From positions 1 to 64,000 of the forward strand of contig JALRMH010000003.1 of assembly GCA_026119935.1 (NCBI GenBank): a stretch of DNA of 64,000 nt. Direction: 5' to 3'. A model generated the notes under the pieces. The model did no database searches. It was not told the DNA's origin and worked only from the letters and a program-made list of their open reading frames with translations. The translations under genes and the position numbers were made by a program. Of the stretch, positions 45,624 to 56,910 are shown one piece after another (positions within the stretch are counted from its first letter, which is position 1; every line of letters begins with the position of its first letter). Source of the DNA: Endothia cerciana (Eukaryota > Ascomycota > Sordariomycetes > Diaporthales > Cryphonectriaceae).

Positions 45624-47186
45624 CTAGTCGCCATGGCTGCTGGCCTTGTCACTCGCGTCGCCATCGTCACTGCCGTTATCATCGGCATCAACGTCGCCCT
45701 CGTCGATGTTCAGCTCCCTCCGGCGCTCCTCCTCTGCCATCTCCCGCCACGTGCTCACGGACAGCATCACGAATGCCACGATGATCATGATACCGCCCAC
45801 GATGGCGGCCAGGCTTAGAGGCTGCCCGGTCAAGAACCAGTCGCTTACAGCGACGATAAAGATAGTAAGGAGCGATGCGACGGAGCTGAGGACGGGGGAT
45901 GTCAGGCTGATGAGGACGAGGAAGGAGCCTGCGAAAGTAGCGTTCATGACGACCGACAGGAAGAGCCACCAGGCGGTCGCGCCGGTAGGAAGGGCGAACC
46001 TCTCGATCCCCGTGATGTGCAGGATAGGCAGGGGAAACCACAGCACGAAGAGGGTGAAGCACCCGATCAGACTGCCGACCAGGTTGGCGAAGAGCATGCC
46101 CCGCCCCGGACTACAGCCCTCGGGCGGACAGGCAAACCTCTTGTAGAGGACCTCGTAGAGACCGTAGAGGACGGAGCCACAGCCGATGACGACATTGCCC
46201 AAGAACCGGTTCCCGTCATCTCCCGCCCCGTTGGTGGACTGGTCGGGCGATGCCCCCGCGGGGTCCTGTCTTGTGTCCCCATAGGCGACAACGACAACAC
46301 CGACGATGGCGACGACGACGGCGAAGCACTTGTCGAGGCGGAAAGGCTCCTTGAGCAGAGGGATGGAGAAGGCGTAGGCGAAGAAGGCGGAACAGTTGTA
46401 GATGGCGGTCAGGTCCGAGGGGGTGGTGAGGTCGACTGCGACGTACCAGCTCAGGCCGGCGACGGTGAGGGCGCTGGTGACGAAGGCGGTGGTCTTGAGC
46501 ATGTAGCGCACGGGGCTCCGTGCCAGGTGGTAGTGGGGGACCTCGAGGGTGCGGCCGTGGACCATCTGGGCGGTGGTGCGGCACAGCCAGACGTGCTTCT
46601 TCCAGAAGACGGGCCAAGGCATGTCACGCTTCTGTAGACGGAGGATGAGGAGCTGGGTGGGCCACAGCAGCGCCCAGCTGCCGTGGGTCAGGTACAGCAT
46701 GCAGTACGCCTTGTTCCATCCCAACTCATGCTGGACGTAGGCGGCCAGCTCGGTCTGGACGCAGAAGGAGACCAGGGATATGAGGAGGAAGACGGCGGCG
46801 TAGGTGTACTTCTTCCGGGTAGCGAGGCGCGCGTTCGTCGCGGGCGAGCGGCTGCGAAGGGTACTCCTCCGGGAGAAGGCAGGGCGGCGGGGGGTCCCGG
46901 ATGCGCTGACGGAGGCATTCGTTTGTCTGGAGACGGGTCGCGAGCCCGAGCCGGGTAGGAGGGGAGAGGGCCGGCGGTTGGGGAGGCCAGAGTGGTAGCT
47001 GTCCCGGTACGAGCGGCCGCGGTCGGGCTGGTCGTGCTCGATATCGATATCGAGGTCAAGGTCAAGGTCAGGGTCGTCGAGGTTGTCGTGGGTGGGAAGG
47101 TCGGAGTTGCGGTGTTTGTGCTTCCTCTGGAGCAGCGGCTTTCCGGAGGGGGTGTCGTCACGCAGCGAAGACTTGCGGTCCCCCAT
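45624..47186 (-). CDS. DMT-superfamily (EamA/SLC35F-like) membrane transporter
   Basis: Single exon, 520 aa. The first ~125 residues are cytosolic: Ser/Arg-rich with an Asp-rich stretch (DDPDLDLDLDIDIEHD). About ten hydrophobic segments follow, from YAAVFLLISLVSFCV to IVGGIMIIVAFVMLSVSTW, arranged as two five-helix halves typical of drug/metabolite transporters. The second half contains LVLISLTSPVLSSVASLLTI and SDWFLTGQPLSLAAIVGG, the EamA-type ending. The tail is acidic (NIDEGDVDADDNGSDDGDA). Related yeast proteins (YML018C type) sit in the vacuolar membrane; location and cargo here are inference. It is followed by the AAAP permease gene in the same orientation, 1.3 kb upstream. Confidence 0.85.
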   Translation of the reverse strand: MGDRKSSLRDDTPSGKPLLQRKHKHRNSDLPTHDNLDDPDLDLDLDIDIEHDQPDRGRSYRDSYHSGLPNRRPSPLLPGSGSRPVSRQTNASVSASGTPRRPAFSRRSTLRSRSPATNARLATRKKYTYAAVFLLISLVSFCVQTELAAYVQHELGWNKAYCMLYLTHGSWALLWPTQLLILRLQKRDMPWPVFWKKHVWLCRTTAQMVHGRTLEVPHYHLARSPVRYMLKTTAFVTSALTVAGLSWYVAVDLTTPSDLTAIYNCSAFFAYAFSIPLLKEPFRLDKCFAVVVAIVGVVVVAYGDTRQDPAGASPDQSTNGAGDDGNRFLGNVVIGCGSVLYGLYEVLYKRFACPPEGCSPGRGMLFANLVGSLIGCFTLFVLWFPLPILHITGIERFALPTGATAWWLFLSVVMNATFAGSFLVLISLTSPVLSSVASLLTIFIVAVSDWFLTGQPLSLAAIVGGIMIIVAFVMLSVSTWREMAEEERRRELNIDEGDVDADDNGSDDGDASDKASSHGD

Positions 47187-48458
47187 GGCTGTAGGCGTGG
47201 CCGCTGTCTATCTCAAAGGTTGGGAAGGCGATCTTGAGAGGGCGCCACACCGGACGGGACGGGGCGGGACGGGAGAGGACAAGGCCCGGACAAGGCCGGC
47301 CTGGGGTATCAGGAGGCGGGGACTGGGCCCGGCGGAGCATAGGTAGGAGTCGAAAGATCAGGGTGTGGTGCTGTTCGAAACGGGGAGCTGCTGTGGTCGT
47401 GGCCGGCGAGGATGAGGATGAGGATGGAGAAGGGGATGAGGAGAGAAGGTGGGTCGAGATCGGGGCCCAGGACTTTGTAGGAGCGAGTATGAGAAAGGAG
47501 GCTGAGGCCGATCCAAGGGATCGGGCCGCGCCATGTGGCCACCTCTGCCAGAGAACACGTCCAGAATGGGATAAGAGATAGTATGGGGAGGGACGATGTA
47601 CAACACAGAGGTCTGTTGTGTGGGATAGATAGATAGATAGATAGGTAAGGATGGTGCTGGGTTGGGTTTGGAGGGCTGCAGCAGAGCCAAAAGGAAGATT
47701 GGGATGGGATGGGATGGGATAGGATGGCAATCACATGCCCCAGGGACGGCGTTTGCTCGATGGCCCATCCCAACGCCCTGGGCAGCCTTGGGGGTGGCCA
47801 CCTGGGCAGGGACCCAGCACCCTTCTTTCAGGGGTCCAGAGGCACAGGATCAGCACGCCAAATACAGGGGCCTTGGGGGCCCTGGGGCCCTGGCCGACCA
47901 CTGGACCGTGGCAGCCATGGCCAATAGTAGTTCTTATTATGGTACATTCCTACATGGTAGCGTGGGGTATAGGGATGTACCTGTGGAGCCTTGCTGTGCG
48001 ACATCAACATGCACCATCACACGCAGCAGCGCTTTGGTCACTGGTCCGCATCATCCTCCCCAGACAGCCCTGTGACCAGTTCTCTCGAATGCTCACCGTC
48101 CCGAGGCCGCCCCTTCACATATCACGGTATGAGGTGTAGTGCAGGAGGCCGGGGGTTGGCTGGGCTGGCCTTTAGGAGGGGCGACGTCTCATCGATCTTG
48201 GGCAGGCCGTTGGTCTGTAGCAAAGGCAGATCTTGGTGAGCAAGCTCCAGCAGGCCCTTCACAGCCCATCCCAAACGTGCACTTGATGATGGACCGTGGC
48301 GCCCAGGAGGACGCCCGCAGCCAGGAGACATGGCGATTCCTGGCCTTCCTATGAAGGTCCAGCTCCGGGACCCAACAAGCGGCGCACAAATGACATCTCA
48401 TGCGAGGGCTGGTTTCCAAACCGGAATCCAACTACATAATAACACATGGCTCCTTCTT
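47187..48458. other. Intergenic region with GATA and GGGAT repeats
   Basis: Promoter of the DMT transporter at its left end and 3' flank of the AAAP gene at its right. Contains a GATA microsatellite at about 47623-47644 and a short GGGAT repeat at about 47701-47722. No credible gene. Confidence 0.5.
47623..47644. repeat. GATA tetranucleotide microsatellite
   Basis: Five to six tandem GATA units, about 440 nt upstream of the DMT transporter start. GATA is also the core site of nitrogen regulators, so it could be functional, but a simple repeat is the plain reading. Confidence 0.7.
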
Positions 48459-50009
48459 TCAGGCGTTGCTGGCACAAGTCCAGGGCCTTGACGAGCTACT
48501 GCCCGCGATACTGGCCACTGTGCTCCACAGCCCGAGCACACAGAACATGAGGCCGATAATGACCAGGCCGATATTCGCCACGAGTCCGGCCTTCCGCTGC
48601 GGATATTCCCCCCTGTGCAGAAACAACCACATCAACCCGGGGACCCCGTATGAGAACCAGCTCACGAACAGCGCGGCCACCAGGCTCAGCAGGCTGTTGA
48701 AGATCGGGATCGACTCGGCAATCACAAACGCGAACACCCAGATTCCAAGCATCATTCCGGTCCACACCGCTGTCCCAAGCCGCGTCCGTCTCGCCACGTG
48801 TTCTGTGCCCCCGAACACGCGCTCGAACATGAAACTTCCGGCCACGTGAGCTGTGATATGTCAGAAGACTGTTCCGGGCCATGAAGTGTGGGAAAGGCGG
48901 CGTTCGGAAGAGAGGGGCACCTTACCGTAGATGACACCCGCAATCACGATGGTGGGCAAGGCGATCCCCCATATCACCTTCCGAACTACGGCAGTGCTGG
49001 CCGCGGACAGCGCGGGAGAGGGCACATCCGGCCCGACATACACATAGATGACGATGGCCGAGACCAGATACAGCGACGTGTCCAGGACTTGCAGCGCGAG
49101 CAGGGCCTTGGGCCAGTCCTCCTTGTGCTTGAGCTCGCTCATCACCGTGAAGAAGCACGAGTGTGCGCAGAACGCGATCGCGATGTTGGTGGCCGCGAGG
49201 AACCCTGTCGTGAACCCGAGCTGCCGGGAGACGTCGATACTCGTGCTGCCGATCGGCCTCTCGATCGCGACGTCCACGATCGTCACCAGGACTGCTGAGA
49301 GGATGGACAGGGACGATGCGATGCTCATGTACGACGTGTACTGGAGCGTCCTACCCAGGTTGAAGATGAAGAAGACCACCAGTCCCACGCCTGCCCACAT
49401 CACCGTGCACTGCGAGCTGTCCGACAGGTTGTTGAGGGCGACCGTCCACGTCAGGAGGTGACTGCCCATCACAAAGACCATGAAGATGGTTTGGCCCCAG
49501 CCCAGGGTCAAGAAGCAGATGCGTCCTGCCGCCGGCCCCCACAGCGTCTCCCCCATCACCCCGCCCGCATCGCCAAAAGACCGGATGTTTGGGTACAGTT
49601 GGCAGAAGTTCCCAAAAACCAGGCCCGAGTATCCCGATATGATCGCGATGACGATAATGACGATGATGCCGGGCACGAGTCCCAGGGCGGCCATGACCGA
49701 GGGCAGCGAGAGGATCCCCAGGGACACAGTCTCTGCGACGAGCACCACAGCCGCGCGCCTGTCTCTCCGTGTCAGACGTGCGTGTTCCATATCTCTCCGG
49801 GTCGGGCGTGCCCCGCAAACTTACCACCATGGCAACGTGTGGTAAGTGATCTCCTCTCCCTCCTCTCGTTCCAGGCTGGAGGTCGTCCTGGCATACTCGG
49901 GTGGGCTCGAATCCCCAGACTTCTTGTCCGGAGCTCCGGACAGGTCCGACCCTTCCTCGAGGTCCAGCGACCTCACAGGCTTCTCCCGCATAGCGGACGC
50001 CATTCTCAT
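48459..50009 (-). CDS. AAAP-family amino acid permease
   Basis: Three exons, in transcript order 50009-49825, 49758-48926 and 48850-48459; 469 aa. Intron 1 splits the conserved YHTLPWWRAAVVLVAETVSL, intron 2 splits GVIYAHVAGS. The hydrophilic N-terminus of ~58 residues leads into about 11 helices with hallmarks of the Aa_trans family: AETVSLGILSLPSVMAALG in TM1, LTLGWGQTIFMVFVMGSHLL in the middle and CAHSCFFTVMSELKHKEDWP before the later helices. Fungal relatives include the neutral/aromatic amino acid permease Mtr of Neurospora. Expected role: proton-coupled import of neutral amino acids at the plasma membrane. In-frame ATGs at 50003 and 49991 are alternative starts. Confidence 0.88.
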
Positions 50010-52020
50010 CCCTGGTGCAAGCGGTTATGGGCTGGCTGAGATGGCGAGGCCGGATTTGTCTGGCCTCTTCCCGGGGATGCTGTCAGGACTGACGAGGTGG
50101 TCTCCAGGTGAGAGCCTTTACTTGCGGTGCCACAGGGACGGGAAGTAGGGCAGAGACGGTGTACGTGAGAGGGTGACGCTCGTCGAGCATTTCACGAAGA
50201 AGTCAAGACCAAAGATAGCAGCAAAAGCAGGGAATTACTGTCATAACTATGATTAATCCTGATGACCCCCGAGGCCGCGATCGGATGGACCAGACGATGG
50301 AAAAAAAAAAAAAAAAACCCCCCCCCCCAAAAAAAACCCCAAATAACGTCTGACTCTGCCTTACCAGCCTTGCCCACAGGCCTGGGGGTGCATAGCTCAT
50401 CTATCCACAAAAAGCCCGGACTACAGGCGCCGGTTCTAGCCCGGTGGACGGGCCGAGAGGACTTGTTGAGGGTATTCATAACTCATGGGGCAGCCATCAT
50501 GGGGGTAGAACCACCTCGGAGGCAGGCCTGGCGCACCCACGGGTCTTATATCTGCTCTTCTTGTTCACCGATGAACACCCTCATGAGCTCTTAAGCCGTC
50601 GTTTTCCTTCTTCGCCAGGGGCCAAGATGCTCGCTGATGAAGTTGAAGCCAACATCCAGGTGGTCAAGAGTTGCGACCCAGGTGGATTTTTTTTGGACGA
50701 TTTTGTAAATTTTACGTGAACTTAACGTGATGAGTAAAGGTTCCGCTGGATCCCGGGCAGTGTGTAGGTCATATCACGAGAGAGAGGCTCCACGACGGTC
50801 CCCACCCGCCTTGATCTCAAACAGCAGCGGAGCAGGACCGTATGCTCGCACATCTTCTACAGTAGGCCGTGGCGGTCCGGAGTCGATCCTTGAACGCTAA
50901 CGGTACGGCAGCTCTCCCTCGACAGAAACAGACCACTCCCTCAGTACCCACACGCCGAGATGTTTCGCGAGGTGCGACATTCTCTGCCGGTAAAGTAGCG
51001 TGATTGTCAACGCGAGGCCTACCGTGACCGAGAAATACAGGAGCCGCAAAAGTGGACCGCTCCAGCTTTGTGACTTGGTCTGTCAGCGGCACGTCAGGTG
51101 TTTGATCCACCACTTACAGACCAATCAAATCACCCGATCCGGGGGATGTCTTTCGACTGTACCGAGTACGGAGAAAGGCGCAGCTGGCTTTGCCATCGTC
51201 GGTGCTGGTTTTTGCACATCAAGCGAGGCCATGCGACTTCGGGCCGTCCCTCTAGAGAGATGAGACACACAATACCGCGGTGCACAGGGCATAGATGCGA
51301 GTTAGTCTTTCCTGACCGGCCACCGCCCACAAAGGTCCTCACGGGGTTGTACGTGCACTGCATCAGCCCAATTCCGATCGTTCTCATTGGATGCCGGCGA
51401 TCGAGACAACAGCAATGATGTCCTTTCCGACGCAGACAACTACTGTGTGGTGATGGTGGCCCTCATGAGCATCTGGCGGAAGTGCGCAGCTGCTGCTCGA
51501 GGTGAGGCTGGGATATATCGTGAGGTTGGAAGGAATACAGACGGTGTCTCGCACCACACCAGGCAGCGAATTCTTCACGTGCTTTACAGACCTCGTCAAA
51601 TCGGAACACCCGTCTCTGATTACAGCCAGCGTCAACTTGTGATTCATAGACAAGATTCGATGGACCTACCGACTGTTGGTTGATGCTAAGGTAGGTGATG
51701 ATGGTGGTAGGTAGACAATTCCACGTCTCCAATACTGACACTGATGATCTTCTACCTCAGTTCGACATCATGTTTGCGAGGGCTCTGTCACCCTGATCAT
51801 TCTGCCATGTCTGTGGGGTTCTATGTCGGTTGAGGTCGGATACCACCTGCCACGAGTCTGTATCCGAGTTGAACTCAAGAAGCCTATCCTCCACCCCGGG
51901 GGGACTCTGAGTGGCGTGGACTGGCTCGACTCATACCGTCTATCCTCGGCCTGGCCAGGGAACGGTTCGAGAGGCCCTTCCCCGTCCGTCTTAACCCAAA
52001 ATGTCTGTTGATCACGGGGT
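50010..52020. other. Intergenic region between AAAP permease and dehydratase
   Basis: Promoter side of the permease, then about 2 kb with only short frames (up to ~110 codons). Contains a compound A16/C10/A6 homopolymer patch at about 50300-50345. No recognisable gene. Confidence 0.5.
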
Positions 52021-54269
52021 TTATGTTGAAGAGCCGTTGTGCTCATCGCCTGCAGCCGTCAAAAAGTCGAAATCCACGCCATGTTCTGCTTGATTCACAT
52101 GACGTTCGTAGAGGCCCCGGTAGCCCCGGACCGGGTTTCTTCTCCTCTCACTCGGACCACGGCCTTCCCTACCTCCATCCAGCCTGTCTCTCCTCTCTGC
52201 TATCCTGCGATCGATCTGGTCCGCGCTCATCTCGACCTCCAGGAGCCTCTTCTCCACATCACACACGATCATGTCCCCGTCTTTGATGACGCCCAAGACG
52301 CTCTCGGGAAGCGCTGCCTCTGGTGAGATATGCAGGATAACGCTCCCACCTGCAGTGCCTGACATGCGCCCGTCCGAGAGGCGCAGCATGTCCTGGACAC
52401 CCTGGGTAGCGAGCTTCCTGGGGATGGGGACAAGACCAGCCTCTGGCATCCCGGGATTTAGAAAGCCGATGGGACCGATGCCTTGCAATACCAGGACGGA
52501 ATCCTCGTCCACAGGGAGATCAGGATCGTCTATGCGTGCAGCCAGGTCTGCCGGCCCCGCGAAGACCACCGCCCTGCCACGGTGCGAGAGGAGGCGTCGG
52601 TATTTGCTAGCACTGGCCTTGATGACAGCCCCATTGGGTGCCAGATTCCCTCTGAGAACGAGCAGGGGTGAGGATGCGTATACTGGGTCGTCGAGCGGCC
52701 GAATGATGCTACGGGAGAACGGAAATGGTCTGAACGGGGTCGAGTCCAAGACTTCCCCAATCGTCTGCCCTGTCAATGTCATTGCATCGAGCCTTAACAA
52801 CGGGCGCAACGTATGTAACAGGGCCAGCATGCCCCCGGCGTTATGCAGGTCAGTCATGTAGTTATCACCGCTTGGTTTCAGATCCACGAGCAGAGGGGTC
52901 CTGCGCCCTATATCGTCGATCGTCTGCAGGCTGATCTGACCCGCGACATCCGGATGGCGGTTCGCCATGGCAAGCAGGTGCACAATCCCGTTCGTGGAGC
53001 CACCTATGGCTTGTAGAACAGTGATGGCGTTGTGGAAAGAGGCCTTGTTCAGGACCGCAGTCAGGGAAAGCGGGCTGTCGTTACCATCCGTGACGGATTG
53101 CGCTGCCTTGACGGCCTTCTTGCCTGTGTCCTCGGCCACACGAAGGCGTGCGCTCGATACGGCGGGCGCAGTCCTGCTCAGCCTGCTTCAGTATATCATG
53201 TGCGCAGTGCAGGGTAACTGGGAGAGCGTCTGCCGCTGACGTGGGCAGGCGGCTTCGACATGACGCCCACGTCCCATCATGGGCTGGGGGGGGGGGGGGT
53301 GAGCCACGAGAACCAGCTCGCACCAAGCTGGTGAGCGGTAAGGCCCGTGAAGGACGGAATCCGGAGTGACTAGAGAATCACCAGGGGAACATACGCTCCG
53401 GCCCTCAGATCCATCAGCCCCAGGGCAGCGATGATGCACGCCATGGTAGACGCGGTACCCATGACTCCACACGTCCCGGCGGTGGGGGCGAGCTCCTCGT
53501 TGAGCTCCGAGATGTCCTCGACGTCCAGCTCGTCGCCGCGGTATGCGGCCCAGTTGTTCCGGCAGTCGGTGCAGGCACCGATTCTCCGGCCCCTGAAGCT
53601 GCCGGGCATCATCGGGCCCGTGATGAGGGGCAAGACAGGCTTGCCAGACGAGATCCCTCCCATGATCTGGGCAGGGACCGTCTTATCACACCCTGCACAC
53701 GTTCCGTTTGTGTGAGTTATAGGGGCACACGTGAACAGGGATGCGTCGGTGGTGCTGGTCTGATGGTACAGACGACGTGAGGACTCACCCCCTATGACAA
53801 TACAGGCATCCACCGGCTGCGCCTTGATCATCTCCTCCGTATCCATGCTCATCAGGTTCCTCAGAAACATGCTCGTCGGCGAGGAGAACGACTCGTGGAT
53901 GCTTATCGTGGGAAACTCCATTGCCAGCCCACCGCCCAGCTGCACGCCCCTCTTGGCTGCTTCGACGAGCTGCGGCACGTTGGCATGGCATGGGTTGAAG
54001 GCGGAATATGTGTTGACGATGCCGACGATGGGCCGCGAGAGTGCGTCTTCGCTGTAGCCAAGGGCCTTGATGAAGGCCTTCCGAAGGAACAATGCAAAGT
54101 GCGGATCGCCATAATTGGGCAGCCCTTGTCTCAGGCCTCTGATGGGCTGGATGGGCCGGTTGAGGTCATAATCCACAAGGTGGTCCGGCACGGATGCCTT
54201 TCCCACTTTCGACTGCCCGGTGAGCCCATCTTCAGACTGTGATGTTGATCCGCGGCCGGGTTCTGTCAT
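52021..54269 (-). CDS. IlvD/Edd-family dehydratase, probably sugar-acid type
   Basis: Three exons, in transcript order 54269-53789, 53692-53395 and 53173-52021; 643 aa. The iron-sulfur ligands are present: C94 in FNPCHANV, C162 in IGGCDKT (formed across intron 1) and C235 in TAGTCGVMG, spaced 68 and 73 residues as in this family. GACTDCRNNW (199-208) is a motif I associate with aldonic-acid dehydratases such as L-arabonate/D-xylonate dehydratase more than with valine/isoleucine DHAD. The catalytic-serine region is SGTAGGSVILHISPEA near the C-terminus. No mitochondrial presequence is evident, arguing against the biosynthetic Ilv3. It removes water from a 2,3-dihydroxy acid to give a 2-keto-3-deoxy acid. 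It lies head-to-tail with an Ldh_2 dehydrogenase. Intron 2 (221 nt) contains G14. Confidence 0.88.
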
Positions 54270-54744
54270 GATGTCGAAAGATCACAAGCTTCCTCAACGC
54301 ATAACAGGGCATGTGCCTAGGTATTGTGCGATGATGCGGATATCAAACGAAGACATTTTAAAAAGACATTCCGCGTAAACCTTTCCGTCAATGGTACGGG
54401 ATTGCGTGCTGTCGGGGGCGGTGGGGGGAGGGGAGGGGAAGCGAGTATCACCGGAGACAGTGGCGGCGGGAGGGCTAGCAAATGGCCGCTGGCCGGATAT
54501 AAAAGTGAACCCCACCCCAAGCCTTTGACGACAATCAACCGGCCTGCTAGGTACGCGGATTAGGCCGTGAGGACCTGGGGGTTTGGTTTTTCTTCTTCTC
54601 TTCCTGGCCATGTCTGAACTATCGGATGTCCGATGCTGCATCCACACATCATTCCTGCTCATCGGGATGGAGGTCCTAAGCGACACTGTCCAGAATCTAC
54701 CTGGGCAAGTATACCGTCCCTATCAGGATGTACTGAATGTTCCG
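54270..54744. promoter_or_regulatory. Spacer and promoter region of the dehydratase gene
   Basis: 475 nt between the dehydratase ATG and the stop of the Ldh_2 gene. A clear TATAAAA stands at 54498-54504, but in the + orientation, opposite to both genes. Pyrimidine tracts follow on the + strand. A 68-codon + frame after it (54583-54789) has no recognisable content and overlaps the Ldh_2 3' end. Confidence 0.4.
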
Positions 54745-55937
54745 TTATACCAGCGGGTCAACACCGGCTGCCTGTGCCTCTCGATTTAGAACCTCGATCT
54801 CTGCCTTTGCATATGGGATGCCCGACCTGAGCCTTTCCTCCCTGCGCGCGATCTCAATCTCGCCCGGGAAATAGATACGATCGACTCCCCCCATCTTCTC
54901 AGAGCCAACAACGCGCTCGTAGAGATACCTCATCCTGGCCTTGAAGTCCTCTGCGCTCATGAAGAGGTCAGGCCTCATGGCGATGATGAAATGGCCCACG
55001 TCGCCTGGCCTCGAGGGGTCGTACGGACCGGCCACGTGGCCAGCATATGCTGAGCCCGACAGCACGCCGGAGAAGACGTCCATCATGATGGCGAGTGCTG
55101 ATCCCTTGGGGCCCCCCATGGGCAGCATGACCCCGCCATCCAGAGCCTCTGCCGGGTCTGTGGTGCGTTCCCCGTGCTTGTTGAGCGCCCAGCCCTCCGG
55201 GATGGGATCGCCCCTCCGGAGCGCCCTGTAGATCTTGCCCCTGGCCGCCACCGAGGGGGCCATGTCAAGGATGAAGGGTATGGGGTCCCCGGGCGCGCCG
55301 CAGGCGATGGGGCTGACGCCCAGGAGCTGCTCCCTCCCCCCCCAGGCGGGCAGGGCAGGCGAGCTGTTGGTGAAGACGAGCGACATCAGGCCTGCGTCAA
55401 GCGCCTGCTGCACGACCCACGCCGACATACCAAAATGATTACTGTGCTTGCAGGAAACCATGCCAATGCCGTATATCCTTGCCATGTCAACCGCAGCCGT
55501 GATGGCCTTCCTGGCGACAACGACCCCGAAGGCATTGTGGCCGTCGACATCTGTTTGAGATCCGGGAGTCAGTGATGGCCGGAGCATGAGCCAAGATGCG
55601 CCCCCAGGCGCTGAGCCTCACGAGGCCAAACCTCCAGCGGGGTCTGGTAGAGCACCTTGCCCCCCAGTAATCACATACGCGCAACTACAGGTGTAACCTG
55701 CTCCAGCGTCGGGCTGGCCTTGGGATCCAGGACCTGTTGACGCACACGTTTCACGTAGGAGGGGAGCCGATTGATGCCGTGGGAGTCCACACCGCGCAGG
55801 TCGGCGGAGACAAGATTGTCGGCCACGACCGCTGCATCTTCTGGGGATACGGAATGGGCCTCGAGGATGCGCTGGGTGAAGCTCAGGGCGGCATCATGCG
55901 GAACGCTGATGTATTCTGGGCCCTCGTCAGCAGGCAT
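54745..55937 (-). CDS. Ldh_2-family malate/L-lactate/2-keto-acid oxidoreductase
   Basis: Two exons, 55937-55679 and 55550-54745 in transcript order; 354 aa, a normal length. I chose the ATG at 55937 (MPADEGPEY) over one 120 nt upstream because the family fold starts soon after. Blocks seen: NLVSADLRGVDSHGINRLPS near the N-terminus, VDGHNAFGVVVARKAI across the intron, the active-site region CKHSNHFGMSAW, ACGAPGDPIPFILDMAPSV and MGGPKGSALAIMMD. This is the NAD(P)-dependent family of MDH/YiaK/ComC enzymes, distinct from classical LDH, reducing 2-keto acids or oxidising 2-hydroxy acids. Next to a sugar-acid dehydratase and an organic-anion transporter, it most likely acts on a pathway intermediate. 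Confidence 0.88.
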
Positions 55938-56910
55938 GGTGTAGCTCCGTGGCCTCGACCGTCTCGAGGGGGGAGACGACAGAAACGACAGAAACGACAG
56001 ACTGTCTATGCCCTCCCAGACGGCGAGAGGGAAGGATCCTTTATTTTCTTTTGTCAATGTAGTGCCAAGACTTATATGCTGAGAGTACGGTACAATTACT
56101 CACTGCACGATTTCTGTCTGTCAGACTTTCGGAAGACGCAGTGGGGAGTAACAAAACGCCAAGTGCGGAGCATATGGCCAAGCTTTTACCCCGGATCGCC
56201 TCCTCTGGTCTAGAACTGTCCCCAGCTGGCCCAACCTCTCGGGTCCCGCCAAGACCGCAACGTCTTCCAATGGCGTGGATGGTACTAAACGGTCCTGATT
56301 CTAGGTCGAGTTATTCTCGCCGCACCTGGACCGTTCAAGAGCTGCTCCCCACGAGGACTAGCCCTCAAGGCGTCCCCCAGCCGTTGACCTCGGCTGTCGG
56401 CTTTCCAACAACACGCCAGACCTGGAAGGGCAGGGAGAGGAGGGAGAGGAGGGAGAGGAGGGAGAGAAGGGAGAGCAGGGTCGCCGCACCCCTATCCTTG
56501 CAACGTGCTGCGCAACCTGCAGATCGTTTGTGCTCGACCAATGGCTGAGGCCTCATCCACCGCCAACGTCGCCCTGGAGGGATGACCACGGATGGGGGTC
56601 ACGACAGGATCCAGCTTGCACAACCCCAGATCGTGCCCCGCCGCCCTTAGAAATTGGCCGAAGCATCCCCGCTGATGGAGGGGGGCAGGACGGAGGGCAG
56701 CCGCCCTCTCTGAGGGGCGGGGGGGGGGGGGCATCTTACGATAAAAGGGTTCGTCATGTCGCGACTCGCACGTCTGTTCGGGCCTTGCTGCTTGGTCCCT
56801 CTCCGTCCTGCCGGTCAGCTCACTTCTACCCTCTGCCCTCTGCCCTCTGCCCTCTGCCCCAGACCGTCGCATCGTAGTAGGCGCGTGCTTTCACAGCGAG
56901 CCCCAGGAAC
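55938..56910. promoter_or_regulatory. Divergent promoter of Ldh_2 and ACS transporter genes
   Basis: 973 nt between two outward-facing genes of the presumed catabolic module, so co-regulation is possible. Contains a 9-bp minisatellite at 56432-56476, a G13 run at 56719-56731, a short GACAGAAAC repeat next to the Ldh_2 start and a TGCCCTC repeat near 56823-56855. Confidence 0.5.
56432..56476. repeat. Purine-rich 9-bp minisatellite
   Basis: Five tandem copies of AGGGAGAGG, the last two with single changes. Strictly purine on one strand, within the divergent promoter. Confidence 0.85.

Noticed and set aside
46017..46637. 206-codon plus-strand frame
   Set aside because: Antisense of the DMT transporter, Gly/Asp/Val-rich reflection of TM codons.
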